Assembly: GCF_043290135.1 (NCBI RefSeq)
Contig: NC_134701.1
Span: forward strand, 199,878,601-199,942,600
Source of the DNA: Rhipicephalus microplus
Taxonomy: Eukaryota > Arthropoda > Arachnida > Ixodida > Ixodidae
DNA: 64,000 nucleotides
Direction of reading: 5' to 3'
A program made the translations under genes and the position numbers. Numbering within the stretch: position 1 is the first letter of the stretch; every line of letters starts with the position of its first letter. Shown one piece after another: positions 23,793-34,801 of this stretch. The notes beneath the pieces were generated by a model that had not been told where the DNA came from, did not search any database, and worked only from the letters and a program-made list of their open reading frames with translations.

Positions 23793-26700
23793 TTACAGGC
23801 CGAGCATTTCGACCGCCTGTGCGATCAGTCGACGCTGTTCTTCTTCCCCTTCGGCGCCGATCCAGTCGAGCCAGGAGGTGATGGAAAGGGATGGGGGAGG
23901 GTAATAGCTGGATTGCTGAGCAGTTGGGCAGTAAAACAGGCAGTGTGACAGGTCAGCGTATGGGGAGGGACAATTCGGACAGCAGGGGTTAGACCTATAT
24001 TTATAAAGGAAAAGGCGAGAGGGGGTTATCAAGCAGTTCATTTGGATGTGCCGTAGAGTTCGAGCCTCGAGCGCCGTGAGTGATGGATGAGGGGGAGGGT
24101 AAAGACGCTTGTCGAGCCGGAGCTGGAGATATACCTCCTTGATAGTGTGACGCAAGGAGATCTGCCCATCGTTATTCGCGGAGCTCTCACTGTCTTCCGA
24201 AGGTGTGGGCCAGGGAATGAACGGTGCCCGGTGCAATATATCGCGGGCAAGCTGATGAGCTAGCTCATTGCCGTCAATACCCGAATGCCCAGGAACCCAG
24301 CGGAGGAAGACAGTGGAGGGTTGAAGAGCAGAGGCCGCTCGCTCGACCTCTTGTTGAAGAGCAGGGGGCAACGTGTTGTTCTGTATGTGACGGATGGCGG
24401 CGTGAGAGTCGCAGTAAATAGTGTACTCGGGGAGAGAAGGGAGGGAGGAAAATGACTGCATGGCGTGGACCATGGAAAGGACCTCGAGCGAAAGTACATT
24501 TGGCGGGTGTAAGTATGGCCCGCTGGTGTGCGTGTCAGGTGCCGAATGGTGTGGATGGTAGATAACGTAGCCACACGAGCCCCGAGGAGCCATGTATGAG
24601 GCATCTGTGTAGGCAACTCCCTGTGTAGAGAGAGGAGGAGAATGATGCTGTGCTGCCGCATGACGCCGGCCGGCGTGAAGAACGGGAGACATATTGGATG
24701 GGAGGGGAAGGATGCGAAGGTTAGAAGCAGCGGTGCTAGCGGCAGAAGGCAAGGTGGGAACGGAAACGGGAATGTGAGGGATACCAGCTTGGGCTAATAG
24801 CCATTGGCCTTGACGAGTGAGAGAAAGACGGGCAATCTGAGAGTCGTGGTGCAGAGAAATAAGAGAACGTAATGGATGGAAGAGGCCTGTGGCAAAAAGC
24901 TTAGTGGTAGAGGTAGTGAGAGGGAGGTTTAGAGCTGCCTTGTAGAGGCCTAATAGAGCTCTTTCGAGTGTGTTGAGTTGCGTTTCGGTGAAATGAACGT
25001 AGGGTACAAAGTACAAGAACTTGTTAAGGGCAAGCGCATGTGCAACCCGGCACGCATGAGCCTCGTGGAGCCCCGACTGCCGAGTGACAACGCGTCGCAG
25101 GAGGTGGGTCACCGAATGGCAAGTCCTCACAGCGTGATGTAGGGCCTGCGCGTTCTTTGTCGCGTGCAAAGGGAAGCCAAGAACTTTGCATTGCTGAACA
25201 GTGGGGATGAGAGAGCTAGAAAGATGTAGGGAGATGAGGGTATTGTGGGAGCGCTGGTACGCAGACCGGTTTAGCAAAAGTAGTTCACATTTCTCCGGTG
25301 CAGGGGACAGGCCAGCAGTAGCGAGAAAGGAAGCGATAAGGTCCAGGCCACGTTGCAAAGTATCCTGCACGTGGCCGGGACATCCAGACGTACACCAGAG
25401 AGTGATGTCGTCTGCATAAAAAATATGGTGGAGGTCAGGTATTTGGGACAGTTGGGAGGCAAGGGGGGCCATAGCCATATTAAATAAAGTAGGAGATAGT
25501 ACGGCACCTTGAGGAGTGCCGCGGGTGAGGGAGTGTGGGTTAGACAAATGAGTATCGACTCTGAAGCGAGCAACTCGATTGGAAAGAAATGATCGGATGT
25601 AAGAATACATGCGGGAGCCACATGACAGGGAGGAGAGCTGAGCGAGTATGTGGTCATGACTCACGCCATCGAATGCCTTCCGTACATCGACGGTTACAAG
25701 CGCATGGATCTGACTACGAAAAGGTGAAAGAAAAGTATGCTGAAGAACAAGGAACATGTCCTGCGCACAAACGTGGCGTCGGAAGCCAATAAGAGAAGGA
25801 GGGAAAAACTCTTTCGCCTCAATAAAATCAGACAGTCGAGTCAAGGCCATTCGTTCAAGAGTCTTGCCAACGCATGACGTCAAAGAGATAGGGCGAAGGT
25901 TAGAGAGAGATGGAGGTTTGCCGGGCTTCGGAATCATGCAAATTAGAGATGATGTCCAAGAGCTTGGAAGACAGCCGCTGTTCCATGCTTCATTGAATGT
26001 GTGTAAGAGAAATTCCTTCGCGTTGTCGGGGAGATTACGTAATGTAGTATATGTTATCTCATCCTCACCGGGTGCCGAGCGGGTAGATTGAGTGGCAAAG
26101 GCAGCTTCCAGCTCCCTGAGCGTGAATGGGCGGTCCAGGTCTGGGTTAGCTTCACCACAGTAATCTGGGTAGGAAGGTGTGAGGGGGGGTGGGAGATACA
26201 TAGATTTTAAATTTTCAAACACATCAGATGGAGTCCCTTGAGTGAGAGCATTAGCTAGGGTGGGAGCAGCGGCAGGCTTGGTACCTAAGAGAGACCTAAA
26301 CAGAGACCATGTAGAGCGCGAGTGCAGTGCGGAGTCAAGGCCGTCACACAGCGTGTTCCAACGAGAGTGCTCGAGAGAAGTGCCGTAAGCGATAATTTCA
26401 GCCCGCAGAGCATCAATTCGGAAGGAAAGTTGGAAGTTGTGTGGCTGCGAGCGGAGAGCGCGTTTCAAACGTTTATGACGTCGCCATAATCGGAGGAAGT
26501 GAGGATCAGGGTAAGGAATGGGGAGTTGAAAACGAGCGCGGCGACTACAGGATGTCATTGCTGCGGAGATCCGCGACGTCCAGTCGTCGTAAGTTTTAAA
26601 TGAGTGAGACAAAAGGTTATTACGGAATGCTTCCCAGTCAGTGTGAGCGACTCGTTGTTTCCGCCTATTGTGGGAAAGAGGGGTGGTGATGTGTATGAGA

Positions 26701-27338
26701 AAGTGATCACTGAAAAAATTTTCAGCAGAGACCTGCCAGTGAAAAGGAAGGGAACTCCGAGAGAACGTGAGATCGGGTGTAGTGGAACGCTGTGAAACAG
26801 TGCCCGCTCGAGTAGGGGTGTCAGGAGTATTAAGAAGGGTGAGATGGCGTTCCTGGGCGAGGCAGTGTAGAAGGCGACCTGGTTTGAGTGTTTGGGGGTA
26901 ACCCCAGAGCCTATGAGGAGCATTAAAGTCACCCCCAAGGAGGATATGGGTGGTCGATGGAAGGGAGTGCAGGAATTTGCCAAGAGCACTAAACAAAGAG
27001 GACGTGACAGGGGGGTTATAAAATGACATCAGAGCGAGAGAAATACGGGTAGATGGTTGGTAATAGACCACACCAACTAAATGTTTCAGGAGGGGGGAGG
27101 GTACGTCTAGTGGTTCAACGAGAACGTCATTGCGTACATAAATGGACGCAAGTGGCTTTCCCGTCGTAGCGTGATATGCACGGTAGCCTGGGACGGCAAG
27201 GGCCGCCCGAGTCTCCTGTATAAGGAGAAAATGGGGTAATGTTTGGCGGGCGAGAAGATATTGGTGGAGAGGGGTCCTATTATGACGAAAGTTGCGGCAG
27301 TTCCACTGCAAAATATCGAGGTCCTTTTCACGCGCCAT
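23793..27338 (-). CDS. LINE ORF2: endonuclease-reverse transcriptase-RNase H polyprotein
   Basis: 1,181 residues. The amino end is an APE-type endonuclease (QWNCRNF about 10-16, IQET about 40, GGDFNAPH about 134-141, TPDLTF and SDHFLIH), which nicks the target DNA. The reverse transcriptase follows (LRPISL, VDVRKAFDGVSH, GTPQGAVLSPTLFN, YADD about 640-643). An RNase H domain starts at about 908 (YTDASY, then SLEVLSM, YCDSH, and HSGIDGNELAHQLAR). In that last motif a His stands where classical RNase H has the fourth catalytic Asp. The carboxy end has a zinc-finger-like CPNCPSPYADLSHCLFYC. The ATG at 27336-27338 directly follows the ORF1 stop codon, in the same frame. All domains are uninterrupted. 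Confidence 0.93.
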   Translation of the reverse strand: MAREKDLDILQWNCRNFRHNRTPLHQYLLARQTLPHFLLIQETRAALAVPGYRAYHATTGKPLASIYVRNDVLVEPLDVPSPLLKHLVGVVYYQPSTRISLALMSFYNPPVTSSLFSALGKFLHSLPSTTHILLGGDFNAPHRLWGYPQTLKPGRLLHCLAQERHLTLLNTPDTPTRAGTVSQRSTTPDLTFSRSSLPFHWQVSAENFFSDHFLIHITTPLSHNRRKQRVAHTDWEAFRNNLLSHSFKTYDDWTSRISAAMTSCSRRARFQLPIPYPDPHFLRLWRRHKRLKRALRSQPHNFQLSFRIDALRAEIIAYGTSLEHSRWNTLCDGLDSALHSRSTWSLFRSLLGTKPAAAPTLANALTQGTPSDVFENLKSMYLPPPLTPSYPDYCGEANPDLDRPFTLRELEAAFATQSTRSAPGEDEITYTTLRNLPDNAKEFLLHTFNEAWNSGCLPSSWTSSLICMIPKPGKPPSLSNLRPISLTSCVGKTLERMALTRLSDFIEAKEFFPPSLIGFRRHVCAQDMFLVLQHTFLSPFRSQIHALVTVDVRKAFDGVSHDHILAQLSSLSCGSRMYSYIRSFLSNRVARFRVDTHLSNPHSLTRGTPQGAVLSPTLFNMAMAPLASQLSQIPDLHHIFYADDITLWCTSGCPGHVQDTLQRGLDLIASFLATAGLSPAPEKCELLLLNRSAYQRSHNTLISLHLSSSLIPTVQQCKVLGFPLHATKNAQALHHAVRTCHSVTHLLRRVVTRQSGLHEAHACRVAHALALNKFLYFVPYVHFTETQLNTLERALLGLYKAALNLPLTTSTTKLFATGLFHPLRSLISLHHDSQIARLSLTRQGQWLLAQAGIPHIPVSVPTLPSAASTAASNLRILPLPSNMSPVLHAGRRHAAAQHHSPPLSTQGVAYTDASYMAPRGSCGYVIYHPHHSAPDTHTSGPYLHPPNVLSLEVLSMVHAMQSFSSLPSLPEYTIYCDSHAAIRHIQNNTLPPALQQEVERAASALQPSTVFLRWVPGHSGIDGNELAHQLARDILHRAPFIPWPTPSEDSESSANNDGQISLRHTIKEVYLQLRLDKRLYPPPHPSLTALEARTLRHIQMNCLITPSRLFLYKYRSNPCCPNCPSPYADLSHCLFYCPTAQQSSYYPPPSLSITSWLDWIGAEGEEEQRRLIAQAVEMLGL

Positions 27339-29180
27339 CTAGGTCTTTGGAGTAGAGGAAGCGCCTACGCGTGCGCGTTCCTTCTTTTTTGCCGGGGGAA
27401 GTGACTCCTGCAGGGAGTTAAGCATATAGGTGAAAGATTCCAGTTGCTTAGATTGGGTTTCGAGGGTCGTAAGAATCCGGACAATTGAATTTTCTAGCTG
27501 GACCAAACGAGTGTGATGTGCAGTGGTGGTGGTTTCGACCATGTCGGCCAATTTGGTTACATGGGAGCTGGAGGTCGGGGCGGTGAGTGTGGTGAGTTGC
27601 TTATTTAGCTCCGTGAGTTGAGAGGTAAGAGAGGATGTGGTAGTTGCGAGTGTCTGTGTCAGTGCAAGTATTTTCTGTTGTAGCTCATCTGAGACGCGTT
27701 GTTGCTCGCGCTGGTTGCGCTCCAACATAGCCAGTCGCAGATCGAAGGAGCGGCTCTCGTTACTTGAAGATGGTGAAGGTGTGTTTGATGAAGAAGTGCA
27801 CATGGGAGGTGTTCCCTTAACCTTAGCGGCGTATGAGCCCGGGGGGGATGTTGCGGGAGGTGATAGGAGCTCATGCGCTGAAGAGGAGGGCGGCGAGGGC
27901 TGAGTGGCTCGGCGCATGGCTGTGCGACGGAGAAAAGCTGCTTTGGCGCAGTCGCGTTGCTTAGCTAGAAGGTAGGGGCAGGTGGAGTCGAGAGATGAGT
28001 GGGTGTTGACTTGGCAATGGATGCACCAGGGTTGGGCGCAAACGTGAGCATCGGGATTTGCCGGTAGAGGAGACGCACAGCGGCGGCACTTAGCCGGAAC
28101 GCTGTGTTGGGGGCATTGATGAGCACGGTGCCCTATAGCAAGGCACCGAGTGCAAGTAGGGGGCTTGGGTTTATGTGGACGGCATCGGAAAGAGACGCGT
28201 TTGAAGTACACAAAGCGAGGGATGATGGTTCCAGCAAATGTTATGAGGACGGATTCAGTGGAGCCCATCATACGAGCAGCGAGTATATCTGAAGTAAAGG
28301 ATTCGAGGTCATGCAAGAGCTGAGATGTTGTGAAGTGACCACCGACGTTGTGTATGACGCCGAGACATGATATTGGAGGACTGAGGGCATAGGGCTTAAT
28401 GGTGATCGGCTTACCATTAAGTTCCAGACTTGTGAGGGAGAGTAGGAGGTGGGCAGTGAGAGGTGAGTGCGTTTTCAGAAACACAAGGCTCTGAGCAGGT
28501 TTGGCTTGAAGGGTGACCTCCGCACTGGTCTTGGGAGAGAGATTTGCGGCGGCTGTGATGGTAGAAAGCAGGTCATAGAGAGGCAGTTTCGGCGTGAGTG
28601 TTCCGGGTGGAAGTTGGATTCCGACGGTGATGAGCTCGGAGCGGGGGCGGGCGGTCGAGGCAGGTTTTCGATTGGCACTAACGGTGTTCCAGCTGCCTTC
28701 AGGGGATGGCGTATTGTCTTCGTTGACTTGCGATGCCGTGAAGTCCATTTCCGTCGATAAGTCGTCAGCTGAAGTGATGGAAGGCAAAACTTCGGCGATG
28801 GAAGGAACGACGCTCGTCGAAACGCGCTTGTCGACAGACTCGGAATTTCCAATGGGTAGGCCAGACGCAGATAAGGTGGGGAGAGCAGCAGGCGTGGTTG
28901 ATTGCAATGCCAACGCTGCATTACGGCTCTCGGGCTCCGGCGTTTGCGTGGCTATCAAGCTGAGAGTAGCAGAGACGCCACCAGCGTTGCACGTTGCTGG
29001 ACCGTGCGCGCTGTTGAGGAACGCTGCCTGTTGCTGTATTGTTGTCGGCGCGGGGCTGGTGACATTGCCAGATGGTGACAGCGGAGGCACGGCTGTATCA
29101 GGCGTACGACCGGAGGAGGCTGGGCTTACCGAAAGGGCGTAAGTTGTCGTTGGTGTCGAGTGCTGGGCGGGACTCTGCAT
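27339..29180 (-). CDS. LINE ORF1: Gag-like nucleic-acid-binding protein with CCHC fingers
   Basis: 613 residues from the first in-frame ATG at 29178-29180; the frame stays open upstream to about 29417 but only from a GTG, so I take the ATG. The long amino half is rich in Pro, Ser and Thr and probably disordered. A central domain is followed by CCHC-type knuckles (CTRCLAIGHRAHQC, then CRRC..PDAHVC, then CIHCQVNTHSSLDSTC), as in ORF1 proteins that coat LINE RNA. A predicted coiled-coil-like stretch rich in Leu, Gln and Thr lies near the carboxy end, which closes with the basic PPAKKKERARVG. The TAG stop is immediately followed by the ORF2 ATG. Confidence 0.88.
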   Translation of the reverse strand: MQSPAQHSTPTTTYALSVSPASSGRTPDTAVPPLSPSGNVTSPAPTTIQQQAAFLNSAHGPATCNAGGVSATLSLIATQTPEPESRNAALALQSTTPAALPTLSASGLPIGNSESVDKRVSTSVVPSIAEVLPSITSADDLSTEMDFTASQVNEDNTPSPEGSWNTVSANRKPASTARPRSELITVGIQLPPGTLTPKLPLYDLLSTITAAANLSPKTSAEVTLQAKPAQSLVFLKTHSPLTAHLLLSLTSLELNGKPITIKPYALSPPISCLGVIHNVGGHFTTSQLLHDLESFTSDILAARMMGSTESVLITFAGTIIPRFVYFKRVSFRCRPHKPKPPTCTRCLAIGHRAHQCPQHSVPAKCRRCASPLPANPDAHVCAQPWCIHCQVNTHSSLDSTCPYLLAKQRDCAKAAFLRRTAMRRATQPSPPSSSAHELLSPPATSPPGSYAAKVKGTPPMCTSSSNTPSPSSSNESRSFDLRLAMLERNQREQQRVSDELQQKILALTQTLATTTSSLTSQLTELNKQLTTLTAPTSSSHVTKLADMVETTTTAHHTRLVQLENSIVRILTTLETQSKQLESFTYMLNSLQESLPPAKKKERARVGASSTPKT

Positions 29181-29487
29181 CGTGGAGGTGCAGGCGCGGC
29201 GCGTTAGGGTTAGCGCGGCGCCGCGCCGCTTCGTACTTTTGAAGGGGCCTGGGGGGCCAGCCTGGGGTCGGACCGGGGCCCGGATGTTGTCGGCGTGTCC
29301 CGGAAGTCTTCCAGAAGGAATAGTGAGCTTGTCCAGACACGGGCGGGGCCCGGTAACGGGCCAAGAACACGTGAAAGTGGAGCACTGTATGCGGCCAGCC
29401 AAACAAAACGGCGCCACCTGGCGGTCCTCGCATGAAAGTTATTTTCACTGCACTTCCAAGCAGAGGAAGTTCTCTGTGTTTCTAAGG

Positions 29488-29562
29488 AGACACGTGGCTC
29501 TGTGGTATAGAACACGTGCTTGCCACGCAAACGGTCCGCGTTCGATCCACTCTCGGGTCCAG
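29488..29562 (+). other. tRNA-Gly-like sequence, pseudogene or SINE head
   Basis: GTGGCTCTGTGGTATAGAA resembles the D arm and A box, CTTGCCACG the anticodon arm of tRNA-Gly(GCC), and GCGTTCGATCC matches the B box. The acceptor ends do not pair well. It is followed by a T-rich stretch and lies about 60 bases outside the 5' end of the LINE, in the opposite orientation. Confidence 0.5.
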
Positions 29563-30679
29563 AAATTTTTATTTATTTTATTTGCATAGTTCTCACTCTT
29601 TCGATCATGGTCAAGATGATGATCTTTTGCTCGCTATCGACAACATCGATGCCGACACCGGAATTTCTGCGAAGCAAGCGTTGATAAATTGTGAAAGAGA
29701 TGCCGTACTAAAAGGGAAAACATGGAGATCTTTGTTGATTGACAATGATGCGTTGCGGAACAAAAAAAAAGAAAAAAGGTATTTCTAATAAAAAACAAGA
29801 GAAATGAAAACAAAATGTCAAGGAAGTTATGAATGAATGAATGAATTAATTAATTATTGATACCTTTATTTTGAAAAAAAAAAAGCTCTGGGGTGGCTCA
29901 GTGGTAGAAGTGACGAACAGCTTTACTCTGTATATAGGTGTAAGTATTGTCATGCAGTTCGCAGGCGCACCTTCTTAAATTCAAGTGGATCGAAGTAAAG
30001 AGAAAAACACGCGTTCAGGGACGAAGTGAAGTCTCTGGGGACAGTGTATCTTCTATACACCCGTCAACCCTGACGAAGTGATAGAAACCCGAATACTTCA
30101 TTTTTGCACGTATTTCTGTCGTGTTCGTTATAGTTAACATGTCACTAAAAGCAATTTCATTCATTGAGGAATCAGTAGCAGTCTTGTGGCTGCCCCTTCA
30201 ATGCACGCCCTCAAGCTGATCGACGAGCACGCGCAACGATTTTGCTGGCTATAACAACCCCACGCCATGCCTTCTAGGTGCTTATCGCTCGGGAAAATGG
30301 TGAGAAAGGCGAAGACGTCGTAGCAAAGTAGCACACTTGAAGCGAATGCGTTTACCCGCTCATAAAGGAGCCGTTCTATGCACGGTTATCTATTGTGTAT
30401 TACTATAGGTCTGTTTTGTTCTGCTTCAATCCTTTCTGCTTCAATAATCTCCCTTGTCACTTTATTTCTGTTTTTTCCTATGATTACCGTACCATGAAAA
30501 AGTGGTTTGCAGCCACACGTGCTGCAATGTAGTGCCAAAAAACTATGTTTCAAAACGCGCTACGTCGATTAAGTATATTTATTCGTCACCATAGCGATTA
30601 TAATAGCGACTACGCAATACGAAGCCAACCCCGGGACAGGTACACATGCACCTTGCCCTATATGGCAAGGTAACAATAT
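29563..30679. other. Unassigned DNA
   Basis: Contains a GAAT/AATT-rich tract at about 29828-29856 and a half tRNA-like GGGGTGGCTCAGTGGTAGAA at about 29890 that lacks a B box. No gene supported. Confidence 0.4.
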
Positions 30680-30895
30680 TATATGTTGTTTTACGCCCCA
30701 ATATCATGCACAGTGTAATTACGAGGGACGTAGTAGAAGGATCCGCAAATTTCGACCATATGGTGTGCTTTAACGTGCTCTGACATCGCGCAATCCACGG
30801 ACCATTCCGCCTCCACCGAAATGTTACCGCTGCGGCCAGCATCAAACTCCCGACTATCGGCTCTGCAGCCGAGCAGCAAATGATCGGCAGTGGCG
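30680..30895 (-). mobile_element. Ruka-like SINE, old and diverged
   Basis: The SINE body is recognisable (CGCAAATTTCGACCATATGG, TTAACGTGC, CATTCCGCCTCCACCGAAAT), but the head is degraded. Confidence 0.7.
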
Positions 30896-33800
30896 GTCAC
30901 GTGTGGCAAGGCATATATATACATGGTTATGGCCGTACCTGCCAGTATATACCAGTGTAAACGGTACAGCCGTGACTCACATTGTACGGGAAAGATAAGT
31001 GACGGCGGCGTGATGTTGCCATGTCTCGAGCCATGCGGCAAGCCGAAGATGCCACCCGGGTCCAAGGACTTCGAGCCGTCACCTCAGACAACGCCATCAT
31101 CGTCAATGAAGGGTGTGACGAGACAGTGTTTGATCCCCTTTTCCCGCGCCTCACCTGAAGAGAAACAGCAGCTGAAGCAGTTTGAAATAAAGTTAATTCA
31201 TTCATTCATTTTGTATTAATCGCTAACAAAAAATCCTTGAGGATCCTTGTGTGACCGACTAGCTGACGCTCTACAAAGGAGGTCTGGGTTTCTATATATG
31301 GAATATCATCAGCATCATTATAGCGAACATATGGAAGCAACGCTAAGTCTGCTGACTTTCTCTCTTTATTGTACCCTTACGCGAATGATCAACCCAACTG
31401 AGCGATAGTGTGGCGTGCACGTATACAGCCAAGCTGGCTTTCTAGCTCATGTAACCACGCCAAAATTAGCTTCGCGTTGACTTTTCAACAGCGTTCTATT
31501 TCAAAAACGTGTCAACTACACCAGCGTTTGTCGCTTTACCGCTAATAACTCCGAGAGTGGCTATCTTTTCAGTCAACTGGGACATCTAGGAAAACGTGTT
31601 GAGCTTCATGGAAAGAAGCCACAAGGAAGATAGTGACAACGCGACGCGCTTCGTTCGCATTATCAGCCTGTGAAGCACTATCTATATCTACATCGAACAA
31701 TGATACATCGCTACTGTCTGCGAATTTGCGATTGTTTAACCATCTTACGTGTTCCACTACTTGCACTGTTGTTATTCGAGAAGTTACTTGCCCAATTATA
31801 AGTTGTCTGCTAATACGACTAGTTGCTTGTATCTCCTGCTTGTATTGTCTTGCTTGTATCTCTTCGTCATTGTGTGTGTGCGTGTGTGTGTGCGTGCGTG
31901 CGTGCGTGTGTGCGTGCGTGCGTGTGTGTGTGTGTGCGTGCGTGCGTGTGTGTTTTCGCGCTTCTTAAGCACGAAGAAGAAAATATGCTTTCCAAATCAG
32001 AATACCAGCGCACTCTCCTTAGGGCAATACATCCGCCTCATCGTTCATTGTCCTACTTCTGCGCTGTTTCTTTACGTAACTGTCCACGTCATTAAGAATT
32101 CCTGTGGCATTGGTTTGCGTTGTGCAAGATGATTAGGTTCAATTACGAAGCGTACGTGTCGTCCTCCGAATCTGGGAACCTATAGCTGTTTATTACGTTT
32201 CTCACTACACCCTTCGAGGAAGTGTCCACGAATAATTCTTCACACGCTCGCGCGCCTTGAAGGGATCTTCACGCCCATACCGCGGTCGGTTCACTTGACG
32301 AGCGATTCGTTCCCTTGGGAAAGAAAAATGCGATCTTGAACTTTCGACGTAACAACGCATGGCCGCTGCCATGTGACGAGGAAACCTCTCGGCGTACAAC
32401 ATGCATGCTGGCTTGAGCTATATTAAGAGAGGACATAACGTGCGGCCTTACACGTAGTTCGAGTTTCAGCTTTTTTGTTACCTTTCTTGTAGCCTCTTAG
32501 TCAACGGGAGTCCATTCAATTTTTATAGTTATTTTGCGATGTCACGCAGTTCTTTTGTCCATAATGAAATGCTATGGTTACAACAGCCGTAGGAGGGTTG
32601 CAAGGCTTCAAAGAGGGGGGTGGGCGGAGTATTCAACTATACTGCGTGCCTTCGAATACCACTGTGACTGTTACAAAAATCATCATCGTGACGACGATGA
32701 TCATGATGATGATGAACATGATGATGACGATGCTGACAATGATGACGATGATGACGATGATGATCTTACGCTCGCTGCAGGGTAAATGTTTCCCACTCTC
32801 CCATGTTCCACCAGTCAACCCGGTCCTGCGCTTTCTGCTGCCACATTATATTTGCAAACTTCTTAACCTCCTCTGCCCGCCTGTAACCTACCGCGCGCCC
32901 CCCTATACTCAGGCGTTGGAAAGGTATAAATTGTTAATGTCAGTATCTTGCGATATGAACGGCAGCCGGCACGAGTAAAGCAGGTGCGTCATTCATCACG
33001 ATTGAGAATTGAGGGTTAACATCGCTTGCGCACATTCACTTCTTCCACCACGCTCTTGGTCAGCTGGATGTGAGAATTGTTTATTGGGGAAATCACGCAG
33101 TAATCTTGTCAATTAGGAAACGCAGCGCTTTTAGTAGTGGTTCTTTATAATGGAAGTCTAATAGCGCTTACTTTACAATGGTGCATTGAGAGCGCTTGGA
33201 GGAGGGGAAGAGGTGGACCTGGGTAAAGCTGCCTCCATTCTCCTTTTGAAAATTTACCTTCAGGGTGCAGGGTGAATTGCAAATAATTTAAGGTAAAGTT
33301 ATTTTGGCGGTACCTAAAGGGCGATAAAGAACGAGGAACAGTGACTGTTCATTCCTTGTGCTCGTTTTGTAAAGGATTCGCAAATAACCTTACTAGGATT
33401 CTCTAAATTTGCGAATTCATACCCCATCACCAAGATTAAGTAAGTTTTAAATTACTTTTATCACAATAAAGGTAGCTTCGAGCTGGGGCTTTCCCTGTGT
33501 GGTGCGTGTTATCCCGTGTGCTATTTGCGCACTGCAGTTCAGTCGTGCTGCAGATCATTGACCGCATGCCTATTCACGCGTGGCCTTCTCCTTGCGAGCA
33601 AACTAAGGCATCGCCGAGGTTCAGGGCCGGATCGCGGTCACATCCCGTTGAGGCCATCTCTTTTTTTTTTCCTCCCTTAGTCCACGGCCTCTTTTTGTAC
33701 GAGCAGGTCCATTATGCGGCCCTTTACCAGACTCACAGCTCGACACAGCGGCTTCGGTGGCTGTAAGCGTTGCGTCTTTCCTCATGCATGCTCACGCGAA

Positions 33801-34636
33801 GCCACGTATTGCGAACAAGTGTCCTTCTCCGTCTCACCGTTCCTCCTACGGAACGGGAATCAAACGAATCGGTTCAGCCATGCGGCCGCCTCAGCCTCCC
33901 AAGTTCTCCACGCAACGCGACGGAAGCTGCAGCCGGCAGTAGGTGCAGACGCGAGATGTGATCGCAGTACTTCTCTTAACTGTATATCAAGAGATTTCGT
34001 CTATCATGTAATTTCCGGGCACGCACGGCAATACCAACCAGGTTTTATAGGCGTAAGCGTGCGCAGGATCCTTTAGGGGAGGGGGCGGGCGAAGGATCGT
34101 CTTTGCGCCCTCCTTCCTTATAAAGTCAATGTACGGGCAGACTTTGCGGCTCCTACTCTTACAAAACTAGCCACCCCCCACCCCCATCCCCCCTCTGCTC
34201 TGAGGCTCGACCATACCCATTCCTCATCGCTTACCTCCAAACTTGCCCTGCAGGCAAGCAGCAGATATATGCACTACAGGTGTTGTGACATTGCTCACGG
34301 ACTTCCCGTTCTCGCATTTAAGCACTGCATAAAGCACGACACAGTTGCCAAGAAAAGTCTTCCGTGTTTCCAAGGTCGGTTGTTGCGGCTTGTGAAATCA
34401 TCACAGACCGTTTGATACCTGGCTTCTAGTAATGCAGAGCATGTTAATGAAAGGATCATATCCGAAAACTGGGTTATAAGAATACGGGTGCCACGCTGCG
34501 GTGATTTAGCAGGTATGGTGCTACGCTGCCTAACTAGAGGGCGCAGATTTTTATTTCTGGCACGTGCGCCTACATTTTGACGGGGACGAAATACAACACC
34601 TTATACTGCACTTAGCCCGACTGAAAAAAGGATAGA
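30896..34636. other. Long stretch without a supported gene; simple repeats
   Basis: Holds a GT/GTGC-rich tract at about 31872-31957 and a GAT/GAC-rich tract at about 32685-32765; open frames over these encode low-complexity Cys/Val or Asp runs and are artefacts. Frames elsewhere (for example near 33500-34080) overlap in several phases and show no motif. I see no tRNA or other RNA gene. Confidence 0.4.
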
Positions 34637-34801
34637 TAGATATGAGAGGTTTAACGTCCCAAAACCACCATATGATTATGAGAGACACCGTAGTCAAGGG
34701 ATCCGGAAATTTCGACCACCTGGGGTTCTTTAACGTGCATCCAAATCTGAGCCTACAACATTTTCGCCTCCATCGGAAATGCAGCCGCCGCAGCCGCGAT
34801 C
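34637..34801 (-). mobile_element. Ruka-like SINE, head missing
   Basis: Body intact from GGTTTAACGTCCC to GCAGCCGCCGCAGCC; the tRNA-like part is absent, so it is 5'-truncated. A 12-base stretch of the body (ACACGGGCC region) is also deleted. Confidence 0.85.

Larger units (their letters stand above)
23748..29439 (-). mobile_element. Full-length, apparently intact I-group LINE with 10-bp target duplication
   Basis: The element spans 23758-29429 (5,672 bp) and is flanked by the perfect direct repeat GCATGAAAGT at 23748-23757 and 29430-29439. Reading on the minus strand it has a 5' leader of about 250 bases, ORF1 (Gag-like, CCHC fingers), ORF2 (endonuclease, reverse transcriptase, RNase H), an AATAAA signal in a very short 3' UTR, and a TACTAC-type microsatellite tail at the low-coordinate end. 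RNase H in ORF2 argues for the I group rather than Jockey or CR1. Both ORFs are open, so it could be active. Confidence 0.93.

Noticed and set aside
23605..29589. Several plus-strand frames over 60-180 codons across the LINE
   Set aside because: They are antisense shadows of ORF1 and ORF2.
29887..29915. Second tRNA-like sequence (GGGGTGGCTCAGTGG)
   Set aside because: Only an A-box-like stretch is present; there is no B box or T arm.
31633..32132. Cys/Val/Arg-rich frames resembling a Cys-rich secreted peptide
   Set aside because: They translate the GT/GTGC simple repeat; Cys spacing follows the repeat period, not a toxin or defensin fold.
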